Below, in pieces: positions 47,803-59,870 of a DNA stretch of 64,000 bases (its first letter is position 1; the number at the start of each line of letters is the position of its first letter). Below the pieces are notes generated by a model that saw only the letters and a program-made list of their open reading frames with translations, made no database searches and was not told the DNA's origin. The translations under genes were made by a program, and so were the position numbers. The DNA is from Craterostigma plantagineum (taxonomy: Eukaryota > Streptophyta > Magnoliopsida > Lamiales > Linderniaceae), in assembly GCA_027422505.1 (NCBI GenBank), contig JAPQWV010000127.1, positions 62,001 to 126,000 of the forward strand, read 5' to 3'.

Positions 47803-50202
47803 ATGGCGGAATCAGTCCATGATTCATCCGATTCATCAGAGAGATCAATTGAAGCTAATCCATTGGATGATCAGCTCAATCCGTTCTATCTTCATCACAC
47901 GGACAACCCTGGGTTGATCCTTGTTCATCAGCCCCTTGTTGGGGACAATTACGCTTCTTGGAGTAGGGCAATGTTGATTGCCTTATCAGTTAAGAACAAG
48001 AGAGGTTTCATAGATGGAACTATTAACAGACCAGTGCAGAGTGACAAGAAATTAGTCCTCGCCTGGAAAAGAAACAATGATATGGTGATTTCTTGGATTT
48101 TGAACTCGGTGTCAAAGGACATCTCTGCAAGCATTCTTTACTCGGAGTCTGCAAGAGCCATTTGGATTGACCTTCAAGAAAGATTTCAAGAAAGCAATGG
48201 GCCAAGGTTTTACCAGCTGAGAAAAGAATTGTTAGGTCACTATCAGAATCAGTTAAGCACAGGACTGTATTACACGAGGCTGAAGACCTTATGGGATGAA
48301 CTTTCAATGTTCAGGCCAACATGTACCTGTGGAGAATGCAAGTGTGGGGGTGTCAACGAATTGAAGGCTTACTTTGAGAAGGATTATGTGATAACATTCC
48401 TCATGGGACTCAATGAATCCTATGCGCATATCGGGGGACAAATATTGCTGATGGAGCCTCTGCCACCAATTAATAAAGTCTTCTCTTTAATTGCTCAAGA
48501 GGAGAGACAGCGAGCAATATCATCAGCCCCCACTTCTAATTTTCTTGCCAGCAACCAGGAAGATGCTGGACATCACATGTCTCTGTTGACCAAGAATACC
48601 ATGGGACCAACTGCTCCAGTCAACTATCTACAAAACAAGAAAGCAGGATTCAACTCTAAAAGGGATGGATCGAGACCCTTTTGCACCCACTGCAATAGGC
48701 CAGGTCATACTGTTGAGAATTGCTACAAGCTGCATGGGTATCCACCAAATTTCAAGCAGAACTCGAGGCCTAAAAATCAAAGGGTCAATCAGGTCTCACT
48801 CGAGTCACAGAATTCAGAAAAATACAACATTGTGGCAGAGAACTTTGTCCAGCAGCTGAATCCACAGCAACTTCAACAGTTCAAGTTGCTCTTCAACAAA
48901 CCAGATGATGTTTCCAATGCCAGCCAAGCCATAGATCAGCCAAGGCAAGGCACAGGTAACACCAGAGGTTTGTGTTTATCCTTCAACATGCCTGTTCAAC
49001 ACAATAAAGAACTCTGGTTTGTTGATTCAGAAGCTTCAAGACATATAAGCTTCTGTCTTGAAATTTTTGAATCACTGAAACCCATAGATCCTATTTATGT
49101 TGTCTTACCTAACAATCATTCCATAAGGGTGAATCAGGCAGGGACAATCAGAGTTGGTTCAAATCTGATCTTGAATGAAGTTTTGTACATTCCAGATTTT
49201 AGATTCAATCTACTGTCAGTAAGTTCTTTAACAGCCTCTAATAATTTAGTTTTAACCTTCTTCATTGTCATTCAGGATTCAACTCAGAAGTTGATGATTG
49301 GCAAGGGTAATAAGAGAGAAGGACTTTATCTACTTGATACTGCTGATTTAGTGAGCAATGCAGAATTAGATAAGCATGTTATGACAAATTCTGCTTCTTT
49401 TACAGTTCCTTTAGATGTATGGCATAAAAGACTAGGCCATCCTTCCTATGATGTCTTGAATAAGATTAGAAATGTGTTGAACTCTAGCAATATTTCTGTT
49501 TTGAATGACCCTTGTAAGATCTGTCCTTTAGCTAAGCAGTCAAGAATGCCTTTTAGTTCTGAAAATAATATTGCATGTTCTGCGTTTGATCTTATTCATT
49601 GCGATATATGGGGACCATTTCACACTGCCTCACACACATCACACAAATATTTCTTGACTTTGGTGGATGATCACACCAGATACACTTGGATATTCATGTT
49701 AAGGCATAAATCAGATGTTGCCAGCACAATTCCCTTCTTCTTCAATATGGTTGAAAATCATTTTAAAACCAGAATAAAGGTGTTGAGGTCAGACAATGCC
49801 AAAGAGCTGCAGTTCACAGATTTTCTGAAGGATAAAGGCACACTACATCAGTTTTCTTGCATCCAAACGCCTCAGCAGAACTCCGTTGTTGAAAGGAAAC
49901 ACAGACATCTTCTCAATGTAGCTCGAGCTTTATATTTTCAGTCCAAGCTGCCCCTGATCTTCTGGAATGAATGTATCCTTACATCAGCTTTTCTCATTAA
50001 CAGGACCCCTTCGAAAATATTACAGTATAAAACACCTTATGAATTGCTATATCATAAACCAGTGGATTATACTATTTTAAAACTTTTGGATGTTTATGTT
50101 ATGCTTCTACCCTTGCTGCTAATAGGACTAAATTTGAACCACGAGCTAGAGCTTGCATTTTCTTGGGTTACCCCAATGGAATCAAGGGATACAAGGTTCT
50201 AG
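47803..50202 (+). pseudogene. Copia Gag-protease-integrase part, frameshifted
   Basis: Begins MAESVHDSSDSSERSIEANP. The gag domain (NYASWSRAMLIALSVKNK) is followed by a CCHC knuckle, CTHCNRPGHTVENC. The aspartic-protease site reads VDSEAS instead of the usual DSGA/DTGA, because codon 49030-49032 is GAA. The GAG-pre-integrase block (WHKRLGHPSYDVLNKI) precedes the integrase core, with the acidic triad in HCDIWGPF, RSDNAKEL and NSVVERKH. In-frame sense ends near 50085, where one base appears missing in a T run. The remaining codons to 50202 are out of frame. Confidence 0.92.
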
Positions 50203-52283
50203 ACTTAGATACTAAGAAAGTTCATGTGACAAGGGATGTGAAGTTTCATGAGCACATTTTTCCATTGGCTGATATAAATGGAAAACAGCCAAACGATGAA
50301 TTTCCTGACTTTGTTTTACCCCAGGTTATCAGTGCAGACTTGGATCAAGATACTACAGAAATTGCAACACATACAGATCAAGAAGGAGCAAGTATAGATG
50401 AAGCAGATCATACTACAATGACAGAACAAGCAACAGAAGAAGATCAAGTCACAGAGGAAGACTTTGATGACCAAAATAACACTAATGGTTCAGACACAGC
50501 GGACATTCCTAACAATGTGCCACAAATCAGGAGATCATCTAGGCAGTCAAGGCCACCATCTTACTTACAGGACTACTGTTATCAGTCCACAACAGATAGA
50601 TATCCTGTTTCTAGTTTCTTTACTCACAGTAACCTTTCAAGCCAATATGAAAAGTTTACTTTGGCAGTTTCTGCAGCAGCTGAACCACAGTTTTATCATC
50701 AAGCACTTCAACACCATCAATGGAGGAAAGCCATGGATGAAGAATTGCAGGCTTTAGAAGAAAACAAGACATGGTCAGTTGTCCCTCTACCACAAGGAAA
50801 GCACTCAATTGGATGTAGATGGGTATACAAGGTTAAACTCCATTCCAATGGCACGGTTGAAAGGTATAAAGCCCGCTTGGTAGCAAAAGGGTATAATCAA
50901 CAAGAGGGTGTTGATTATATAGACACCTTTGCACCAGTTGCTAAGTCTAGCACAATAAAAGTAATCCTATCACTAGCAGCCTCAAAAGGATGGCACATCA
51001 CCCAAATGGACGTCAATAATGCGTTTTTGAATGGGGACTTAACTGAGGAAGTGTACATGGAACTTCCCCCAGGATATTCATCTCGGCTGCAACTAGATGG
51101 CTCAAGGAAGCTCGTCTGCAAGTTAGAGAAGTCAATATATGGTCTAAAACAGGCTTCAAGACAATGGAATTTGAAGCTATCCCAAGTTCTACAAAGCTTT
51201 GGTTTCAGACAAGCTGAGGCTGACCATTCATTATTTATCAAAGGGACAGGTGCTAATATGGTTATTATCCTTGTTTATGTAGATGGCATGATATTTGCAG
51301 GTCCATCATTGCAAGAGATAACGGCAGCAAAGCAATTTCTTCATGGCATCTTTAAGCTAAAGGATTTAGGCTCACTGAAATACTTCCTTGGACTAGAAGT
51401 GGCAAGGAACAGCAAAGGAATATACATATCTCAGAAGCAATATACAATTAAATTGCTCGAAGAAACAGGCTACTTAAGTGCTAAGCCAAGCACAACACCC
51501 ATGGATCCAAGGAATAAGATCACTGCTTCAGATGGTGACCCTTTACTAAATCCCTCTCAATATCGAAGACTTGTTGGCAGATTATTATATTTGACCTTTA
51601 CACGGCCAGATATCACCTATGCAGTACATAAATTAAGCCAATACATCAGTAGTCCAAGATCTCCACATCTGACAGTAGTCCACCATCTCCTCAGGTACCT
51701 TAAAAATACAATAGGTCAAGGTTTATTCATGTCTTCTTCCTCTGATTTGCAGATAAAAGCATTCTCGGATTCGGATTGGGCCACTTGTCCAGATAGTAGG
51801 AAATCAGTCACAGGACTATGCACTTTTCTTGGCAACAACCTGATTTCTTGGAAGGCAAAGAAGCAAACAACCATTGCAAGATCATCAACTGAAGCAGAAT
51901 ACAGAGCATTGGGCTCAACAACTAGTGAAGTATTATGGCTTAAGCAGCTACTAACAGAGCTTGGTTACAGTCCTGAGCAAATTCCTGTCATCTACTGTGA
52001 TAATAGCTCAGCCATACAGCTTGCTTCCAATCCAAAATTCCACGAGCGAAGCAAGCATATTGAGATAGATTGTCATTTTATTAGACATCATCTCCGTATG
52101 GGAAATATCAAGCTCCTGCCAGTTCGAAGTGCAGATCAGGTTGCAGACATCTTTACTAAACCTTTATCAGCCCCTGTTCTTACCAATCTCTTGTCCAAGA
52201 TGTCCGTGATGAATATATACCGTCCATCTTGCGGGGGGTATTGGAATTATCAGACAAGAAGACATCATCAGACACAAACTTGA
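50088..52283 (+). pseudogene. Copia reverse transcriptase-RNase H part
   Basis: Continues the polyprotein in another frame (first Met at 50163). The RT domain runs from WRKAMDEELQALEENKTWSV through QMDVNNAFLNGDL and LKQASRQWN. The catalytic box reads YVDGM instead of YVDDM, with GGC at 51285-51287. RNase H carries FSDSDWATCPDSRKSVTG, RSSTEAEYRAL and CDNSSAIQLASN. The frame ends at 52283, 45 bases inside the 3' LTR. A changed catalytic aspartate means the encoded RT is very probably inactive. Confidence 0.92.
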
Positions 52284-52594
52284 AGAAGTAGCATGTGATC
52301 TCAAGAACAGAGTAGACTTGATCGACTTCGACTCAGAATGGACTTGATCGACTTCGACTATCGACTTCGAATCTGTTTTTAAATTAGTTTATGGGCTTTT
52401 ATGTCATTTTAAGTATTAAGGGCATTTTAGTCTTTTGCTTTCTTTTGCTTATCAATAAGTTTATGAATAGACGCCAAACACTGTAATTCGTTGTTCTGTT
52501 GTATTCAGTTTTATATTTTTCAATTTCCCTCGAAACTCCGCTTCTCTCTCTTCGATCGAAACTTTTCCATCTCAAAATCTCTTGCGCTGCAATA
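52239..52594 (+). repeat. 3' LTR of the Copia element
   Basis: 356 bp, nearly identical to the 5' LTR, preceded by the purine tract GGGGGG (52233-52238). Confidence 0.95.
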
Positions 52595-53104
52595 GCAATG
52601 ATTCGTAGCCGCAATTGCCGTTGAATGTCCATCAATAACTCAAATGTCTTAACATTTAATCATTCGTGGAATTACCGAGAGATGCTATTCGTGTAACAAA
52701 AATAGTATAAAATGATGACAATTATTTGGTCCTTTATATAAAGAATACAAAGAATACGTGTTTATCAAGTAATCAACGAGCTAATCAACGAGGATAAGAT
52801 TAGCAGCCAAAGGAACGAACTTAAATCCCCGTTTTGTTGAGTTATAACTGTGTGTCCCAACTTAAACAATTGAAAAAATCAACATTATTTGCAAATTTCA
52901 AATTCGTTTCCTAAATCTGTTATATAAACTTGCACAGTCCAACTTTATGACCGAATATCCTAATAGTAATTCACATCCCATGTTATTTGCCAACATCAGT
53001 CAATATTTCAATGCAAAAAACCATTGCATGAGGTGGAGTTTAAGTTTTACTAATAATATTGTGTTAACCAATTTAGAATTTTGACGCAAATATGCAATTA
53101 AATA

Positions 53105-53512
53105 AAATGGAAATACCTATTTGAATAAAAACTTACAGATCAGTACCTATTTCAGAAATTTTTACAGATAAGTACCCGATTTTAATTTGTACCAGTCTCT
53201 TTAGTCACGCGGTACCTTCATGTGTGTGTATTGCGACGTTGATATAGGGTACCTAAATGTGTTTGTACGGCGTACCAAATGTTTAAATAAGGCGTATCTA
53301 AATGTGTGAATACGACGTACCGTTTTCTAAACATATTACGTACCACAATACGTTGATATAGGGTAATCAAATGTGTTGTATGGCGTACCTGCGGTAGATC
53401 AAGTACCTATCTGCAAAAAGTTTATTCTGTTAGGTAACCTACATATAAAAGAATGCTGACAGGGTAGTAAATCACAATATTTTTTTTACATAGGGGTATT
53501 ATTTATGTGTAA
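53105..53512. mobile_element. Second copy of the GGTACC-rich element (inverted)
   Basis: Inverted relative to 39405-39800, with matching ends (AAATACCTATTT at the left, ACCCTGTCAGCATT inverted at the right). It ends within 200 bp of the PDCT start codon, so it lies in that gene's promoter. Confidence 0.6.
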
Positions 53513-53694
53513 AGCTAAATAAAAAATAAAAAATCGTAAAAGTCGCACCAACATTTATTGGCAAAAGACCAAACTGCCCTCCCCCCAACCAACCTCGTTT
53601 TCTCCGTCCGCCTAAAAAGTCTCTCCTTTTCAACGTACATAAATTTACACGCACGAAACTCACTGCAAAAACAGATAAATATATTCCTCGGAAA

Positions 53695-55062
53695 ATGGCA
53701 GTGAACGGAGCTTCCCAACGCCTCCGTTCATCCCCCAAGAGCAACAAGCAGCTAACTAACGGCAGCCACGCTAACGGCGTTTACAGCGCGACGATGAACA
53801 GAAAATCGACGCCGTCGCCGCCGCCGTCGATCTCCAACCCGCATTTCATGAAATGGACGGCGGCCGACGTTTTCGGATTGCCACGTCATCACCCCGTGCC
53901 GTTCGTATTCGCGGGGGCGCTCCTCTTCTTCATGGGCGTCGAGTACACCCTCAAGATGATCCCATCCACCGCCCAGCCGTTCGATCTCGGATTCGCCGCC
54001 ACCGAGGGGATCCACCGCATCCTCGCCGGCAGGCCAAATCTCAATTCCGCACTCGCCGGCCTTAACACGGTACGATGTGTACTGATCGAATTGCCCATCC
54101 CATTTTTTTTTCCCTATTTGTGTCAAAGCTCGTGATTTTGATCTGTCTTGGATGTTGACATGCAACTTGCTTGATTTAGCCTTTTTTTCCCCCTTTTCAA
54201 TTCTTGACTATTATATAATTCATCGTGGTAAACAATTGAGTTGATTGTTTGTCCCTGAACCTTGCATTAATGTCTACGCTTAGGCCTGCCCAAAACTGAC
54301 ATTACAAGTACTTGAAAGTAAGAAATTCTCACTGCTCGATCCACATTTAATGCTTTTTCTGCTCATTAATTGTGCGCACAAGGTGTTCGTGGCAATGCAA
54401 ACTGCTTACATACTGTGGACTTGGCTAGTTGAGGGACGTCCCAGAGCCACAATCTCAGCTCTGTTTATGTTCACATGCAGAGGAATTTTAGGATATGTCA
54501 CGCAGCTTCCATTGCCTGAGGTTCACATTTAACTTCAATTATTTCACCTATCATTAATCCTTCATTGCTGCATGCATATGTTGTTGGGATAAAAGCAGTT
54601 GTCTCTTTTGTCTTCTTACTTCCCATGTGAACATTCAATGCCCACTTGATGGTGGCCATGGCCCCATATATCTGAATCGTTAGAGTTCATTCTTTCTGTG
54701 ATGAATCAAGAATCTCAGCATCAGGACAGATGCTTGCTTAGAAATTTCTAACAATGAGTGTGAACTAAATCTTGAAAATTTGAAAGGATTTCTTGGGCTC
54801 GGGGGTAGATTTCCCAGTGGGCAACGTTTCGTTCTTCTTGTTCTATTCGGGGCACGTGGCTGCCTCGGTCATCGCATCTTTGGACATGAGGAGAGTTCAT
54901 CGCTGGGAATTAGCGTATGCTTTCGATGCTTTGAACCTGTTGCAGACGATAAGATTGCTAAGCACGAGGGGTCATTACAGCATCGACTTAGCAGTCGGCG
55001 TAGGGGCGGGAATGCTTTTCGATTCGCTCGCCGGGAAGTACGAGGATAGCAAGAAAAGATAA
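53695..55062 (+). CDS. ROD1: Phosphatidylcholine:diacylglycerol cholinephosphotransferase
   Basis: Three exons: 53695-54069, 54383-54520 and 54787-55062, 789 nt, 262 residues. After a variable Ser/Asn-rich N-terminus (about 50 residues) come the family blocks FAGALLFFMGVEYTLKMIP, PFDLGFAATEGIHRILA, VFVAMQTAYILWTWLVEGRP, ALFMFTCRGILGYVTQLPLP, DFLGSGVDFPVGNVSFFLFY and SGHVAASVIASLDMRR. The last region has the C2/C3-type lipid-phosphate-phosphatase-like residues (SGH...; RGHYSIDLAVGVGAG). It swaps phosphocholine between phosphatidylcholine and diacylglycerol in the ER and so channels polyunsaturated fatty acids into oil. It is shorter than Arabidopsis ROD1 (about 301 residues) mainly at both ends. 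Confidence 0.96.
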
Positions 55063-55464
55063 GGGACTTTTTTTTTAACTTTTAAAGTGTGAAGTTTTTG
55101 TTATTGTCTAAATGTGTTGATTGTTTAGAAGTGTATTGCTTGAGTAGAGCCCTACTTTTTCTTTTTTCTGTGTGTGTTGTGAAAGAAAACTATTGTAGTT
55201 GGGGAGTTGTGATTTTAAGGTGATTGATTTATTTCATCAAATGTTTCTAGAAGGTTGTTTGTTGGGGGTTGTGACTGTTGTTTTTATTTATTGGAAATGA
55301 AATCCCCTTAATCCATTGCCAAAAGCCCAATATGTAATACCTGGATGTTACATTTTGAAACTAATTGACAATAGATGGATTTATTAAGCTTGAATGCATG
55401 TCACAAATATATTGATTTAATCGAAATATATTTTCTTATTCATGTCATGATTAAGCTGTTTTTA

Positions 55465-55953
55465 GGGCATCTCCGACCAGAAACAGAAAGAAGGAAAAAA
55501 AAAAAAAATCCAACGTATTTTAAAACTCAAACTCATTCTCAAATTTAAATGGTAGTTATTCTCAAACCGTTAACTCATTCTCAAACTCAATGGACTGTAA
55601 TCGAAATATTGACTTCTCATCAACTTTTACAGCTAATTTATAACTTAAAAAAATAACATTTATATTACATCTAAATAAATAAAAATATATAGGTAGTAAA
55701 TTTTGTAATTTTTTTTTAAAAAAAACTTCCTATTTAGTTTTTAAAATTTTATTTTTTATAAGGTCGTTTTTATTATTAAAACAAATAAAGAACTTTAAAT
55801 ATAATTATTAAATAAAAAACTCATTTTATGCGTTCGAACGCATAAGTGTGTTTATTGATAGAGAGAGTGTGTGTGCAAAACCGAATTTATTTTTGGATTT
55901 GATTGGAGTGGTTTTAAGATATTTTTTTGGTTTTCAAATACTAGGAGATGGTC
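55465..55953. mobile_element. Tourist-like MITE, 489 bp
   Basis: TTA lies at 55462-55464 and 55954-55956. Ends are GGGCATCTCCGACC and, inverted, GACCATCTCC. The interior repeats ACTCATTCTCAAACTC. Same family as 28999-30981. It lies about 400 bp past the PDCT stop. Confidence 0.7.
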
Positions 55954-55959
55954 TTACTA

Positions 55960-57796
55960 GCAGAAACATGAAATTAATGAATGCGATGACGATATTTAGA
56001 AAACCATAGCTTCATTTTCTCATTATTATTAAATATTCCAAATCGAATACCACAAATTATCGTACAAGAAAAGAAGCGGAATTAAACTTCATCTTTTTGT
56101 ACACAAATCATGATGTCCTCATCCAAGTTTGTGCATTTTTTGGGCTTATCGAGCAATGGATCATTTATTACACTACTAATTATTAGTTTATCATATTATA
56201 GTTATATTGTCTCGATGACGCACGAATTATTGGATTGTTGATTAGTTAATTAGGACTTTGGAGTAGTGCATTACAAGAAAACACAGAAGTTGTAAAGAAT
56301 ACTACCAACATTTGGAATTTCAATGCTAAGAGTTAAATATTAAAATAAAATAAAGTACGACGAAAATTGCATGCTCCTAGTGTAATGCCTAGAGTAAAGT
56401 AAGCCATTCAAGCTTGATGATTACGATTATGAAATCTAGGTATTTTTTTTTATATTTGATGACTAACCTCAATTGTTTCTAATCTTATTACATTTTTATA
56501 ACACGCCTTTTTTTGTATTGCCTTTTTCCCCTTTTGTCCCGAGGTGAATATTTTATTCTTAGTCGTTTTAACAAGCGTGCGATATGTTTTCATCTTTTTA
56601 TATGCCAAAGTCGACGACTCATGAATTTTATAAGATGGTTTTATTCAGGATATTTACGTTCAAGAGAATATCAAATTTTCCGATGAGTATCTAAGATGTC
56701 TTACGAGCATAAAGTCCAACAATTATTTTCTCACTCTCTAAAAACGATAATGCAATTGCAAAAATGATAATATTATTGGCAAATAAAATTCTCTTACATA
56801 TTTTAGAAAATTCGATTTTATATTTTATAGTTTTCAAAATTTACCACGCGTCTATTATATGCAGCGAATTGTCAAAGATCAAAACCTTATTGAGCAGTGA
56901 AACAGCCGCCCAAACACAGTGCTCCAAATTTCAATTCACAGGCGAGCTGCTGACAATTATTTTTATATTAAAATTCATATTTTCATGTTGAAAAGTGATA
57001 ATAAAAGCAAAACAAAATAAGCTTCATAAAAAACCTTATTTTTTTTTTTCAGGTGCGCCCAGAAACATGTTTTTCTTTAAACGCCGCACTCGCCTGAAAA
57101 GCTAAGCACCTGTACTCTGCACGCCATACCCTTCGTATTACCTATTTTTGTCTTCTTTTTAATATTTTTCTCGTATAAAATCAGAAATAGGGCTTTAAAA
57201 GATACTACAAACAGCACTCCTATAAGGAAGAAATGAATGTTTTTTTAGTAATAAATATAACCCATTATCGAAAAGCAATATATAATCACCTTATAATTAA
57301 AGACAACTCGTTTGCTTCGGTCAAGCTTGAACGAGAGCATTCTATTACAATATATAAAAACATGCGAGTTCTAATTGTGGTGTAATGCACATAAGGGAAG
57401 GGCTTTGTCTCAACGATTCCTTACAAAATCATCGATTCTCACCAACGCTTTTTCCTCGTTGCAGGAAACTTTTTCCCGTTCATAAAAGGGCGTGGGATTT
57501 AAGAATTAGTATTTCAAATATTTGCCTCTAAATTGCTGAAATAAATTCATCTCAAAGTTATGTCTCCACGTACGAAATTAAAAAATAAATACATGATAGG
57601 GACAGAAAAGAATAGGACAACAAACCCTAACCCATAATCAAAGCACGGGCCATGATGAAACGTGCTCCGTGGTACGATAACAAAACGATCTGTCACATTC
57701 CCATTGGTTTGTATGGTACAATAGTATACATATAATATAAATTATCAAAAAAATTAAATAGCAGCTAGGACCCTGCCCTTCATATATATATAATAA
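55960..57796. other. AT-rich spacer
   Basis: No gene, RNA or clear element is recognised. A TTTTTTTTTTCAGGTGCGCCC tract near 57040 looks like an acceptor site but has no open exon after it. Confidence 0.3.
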
Positions 57797-58325
57797 GGGA
57801 GAATTTCATGTCAGGCCCTAATAAAGTTTGAACTTTCTGTCCAGGCCCTGTCAGAAAAGGAATTAGTTTAGAGGACCTATTTTCTGTAAATTTCGAGTAT
57901 AGGACCCAAAACTGTTATTTGACGATAATACCCTTACTAAAATGCTTTTGTATTTTATATTTTTCCAGCGAAAGTCTATACGTGTTTTTTGTGGTCTAGA
58001 GCGGTATTTTTACTTCATTTTATGTTACTACGTTACAACATATCGTTACTCTGTGACATTAAAACGTTATTCTCCAATGATATTGTGTTACATTTCTATT
58101 GCAAAATGTTATCAACAGAACATTTTTTATTTAATGATCGAACTCATTTTTCTTGCACTGAATCGGCACAAAATAATTCGACTGCCACATCCACCGATTT
58201 CGACATGTCATGTTGGATTCATTATGATATGACGACACACGAGGTAGATTTTGCTTGTCTAATTAGGGTGCAAATACGAGAACATGATTGTAAATCGAAT
58301 CTAGAATTCGACATAAATTGCAAGT

Positions 58326-59500
58326 AATCGGTATAAATTCGAGGTACCCATGAGAAATCGAGATCTATTTTACCTTATTGAGTTAGTAACGCCGATATTT
58401 ATGCACTTTTCATCCGTTTTTAGTGTCGTTTGTGATTTTCGCTATATTCCCTCCGATCCATTGCTTGTTATAGAATGTGTTATTTACGACAGATAATGCG
58501 TTATTACCTTTCAGCAACATGTTACTACTAAGTCAACATTTGTTATTAACCGTAAGACATTTGTTATTGTTTGCTATGTTATAAGTATTTCTTTTTTACA
58601 CGATTTAGGGAAAATATAATATCGTTTCTTGCAATTAATCGGTATAAATTCGAGGTACCCATGTGAAATTGAGGTCTATTTTACCTTATTGAGTTAATAA
58701 CGCCGAGATTTATGCACTTTTCATCCGTTTTTAGTGTCGTTTGTGATTTTCGTTATATTCCCTTCGATCCATTGCTTGTTACAGAATGTGTTATTTACGA
58801 CAGATAATGCGTTATTACCTTTCAGCAACATGTTACTACCAAGTCAACATTTGTTATTAACCATAAGATATTTGTTATTTTTTGCTATGTTATAAGTATT
58901 TCTTTTTTACACGATTTAGGGAAAATATAATATCGTTTCTTGCAACTAATCGGTATAAATTCGAGGTACCCATGAGAAATTGAAGTCTATTTTACCTTAT
59001 TGAGTTAATAACGCCAAGATTTATGCACTTTTCATACGTTTTTAGTGTCGTTTGTTATTTTCGTTATATTCCCTCCGATCCATTGCTTGTATACAGAATG
59101 TGTTATTTACGACAGATATTGCGTTATTACCTTTCAATGACGTGTTACTACTAAATCAACATTTGTTATTAACCATGAGACATTTGTTATTTTTTTCTAT
59201 GTTATAAGTATTTCTTTTTTACACGATTTAGGGAAAATATAATATCCGTTTCTTGCAACTAATTGGTATAAATTCGAGGTACACATGAGAAATTGAGGTC
59301 TATTTTACCTTATTGAGTTAATAACGCCGAGATTTATGCACTTTTCATCCGTTTTTAGTATCGTTTTTGATTTTCGTTATATTCCCTCCCGATCCATTGC
59401 TTTATACAGAATATGTTATTTACGACAGATAATGCGTTATTAACCTCCAGCAACGTGTTACTTCTAAGTCAACATCTGTTATTACCTTTCTGACGATTAA
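58326..59500. repeat. Tandem array, about 311-bp unit, four copies
   Basis: Units start at 58326, 58638, 58949 and 59262 with AATCGGTATAAATTCGAGGT or a close form, and share ACACGATTTAGGGAAAATAT near their ends. A diverged fifth unit lies at 60617-60920. Confidence 0.9.
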
Positions 59501-59754
59501 AGCGGGTTGCAGTATTTTTGGGCGGGCATCGCAATTATTTTCGGAAAAAGCATAAAGTGGTACCCGTAAGTTTGTATATGTTATTGGAAGGAACACTTGT
59601 GTTTATTAGTTTAGGAGGGAATCTTAATTTTTCAGCGTACTATTGGGAGGGAATTTCAGGGGACTATTGGCGGGAATATCAATTTTTTTGCTTAAAATAA
59701 TGTGTTACAGTTATGAAGTAAAGCGTTACCAATTTTAGTTTTCAGAATAGGGTT

Positions 59755-59870
59755 TCTATGTTTAGTGTTTATAGTTTTAAATTAGGGTTTGGGGTTAGGG
59801 GTTCGGGGTTTGGGGGTTCAAGGTTTGGGGTTTTGGGGTTCGGGTTTTGAGTTTAGGGTTTAGGGTTATG
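59755..59870. repeat. Degenerate telomere-like repeat
   Basis: Runs of TTTAGGG-like and GGGGTTT/GGGGTTC words, for example GTTTAGGGTTTAGGGTTATG, inside the large long-TIR element. Confidence 0.7.

Larger units (their letters stand above)
47365..52594 (+). mobile_element. Ty1/Copia LTR retrotransposon, nearly complete and young
   Basis: Two 356-bp LTRs (47365-47720 and 52239-52594) differ at one position by eye (A/C in AGACGACAAAC versus AGACGCCAAAC). The target duplication GCAAT lies at 47360-47364 and 52595-52599. The primer-binding site TGGTATCAGAGC (initiator Met-tRNA) follows the left LTR at 47721. A GGGGGG tract precedes the right LTR. The LTR ends are TATTG...CAATA, not TG...CA. Gag-pol is broken (see the separate entries). 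Confidence 0.97.

Noticed and set aside
57942..58327. Frames of 96 and 112 codons
   Set aside because: Low-complexity sequence at the edge of the 311-bp array inside a transposable element.
58326..59500. Possible CRISPR array
   Set aside because: Repeats are 311 bp, contiguous without spacers, in a plant nuclear region.
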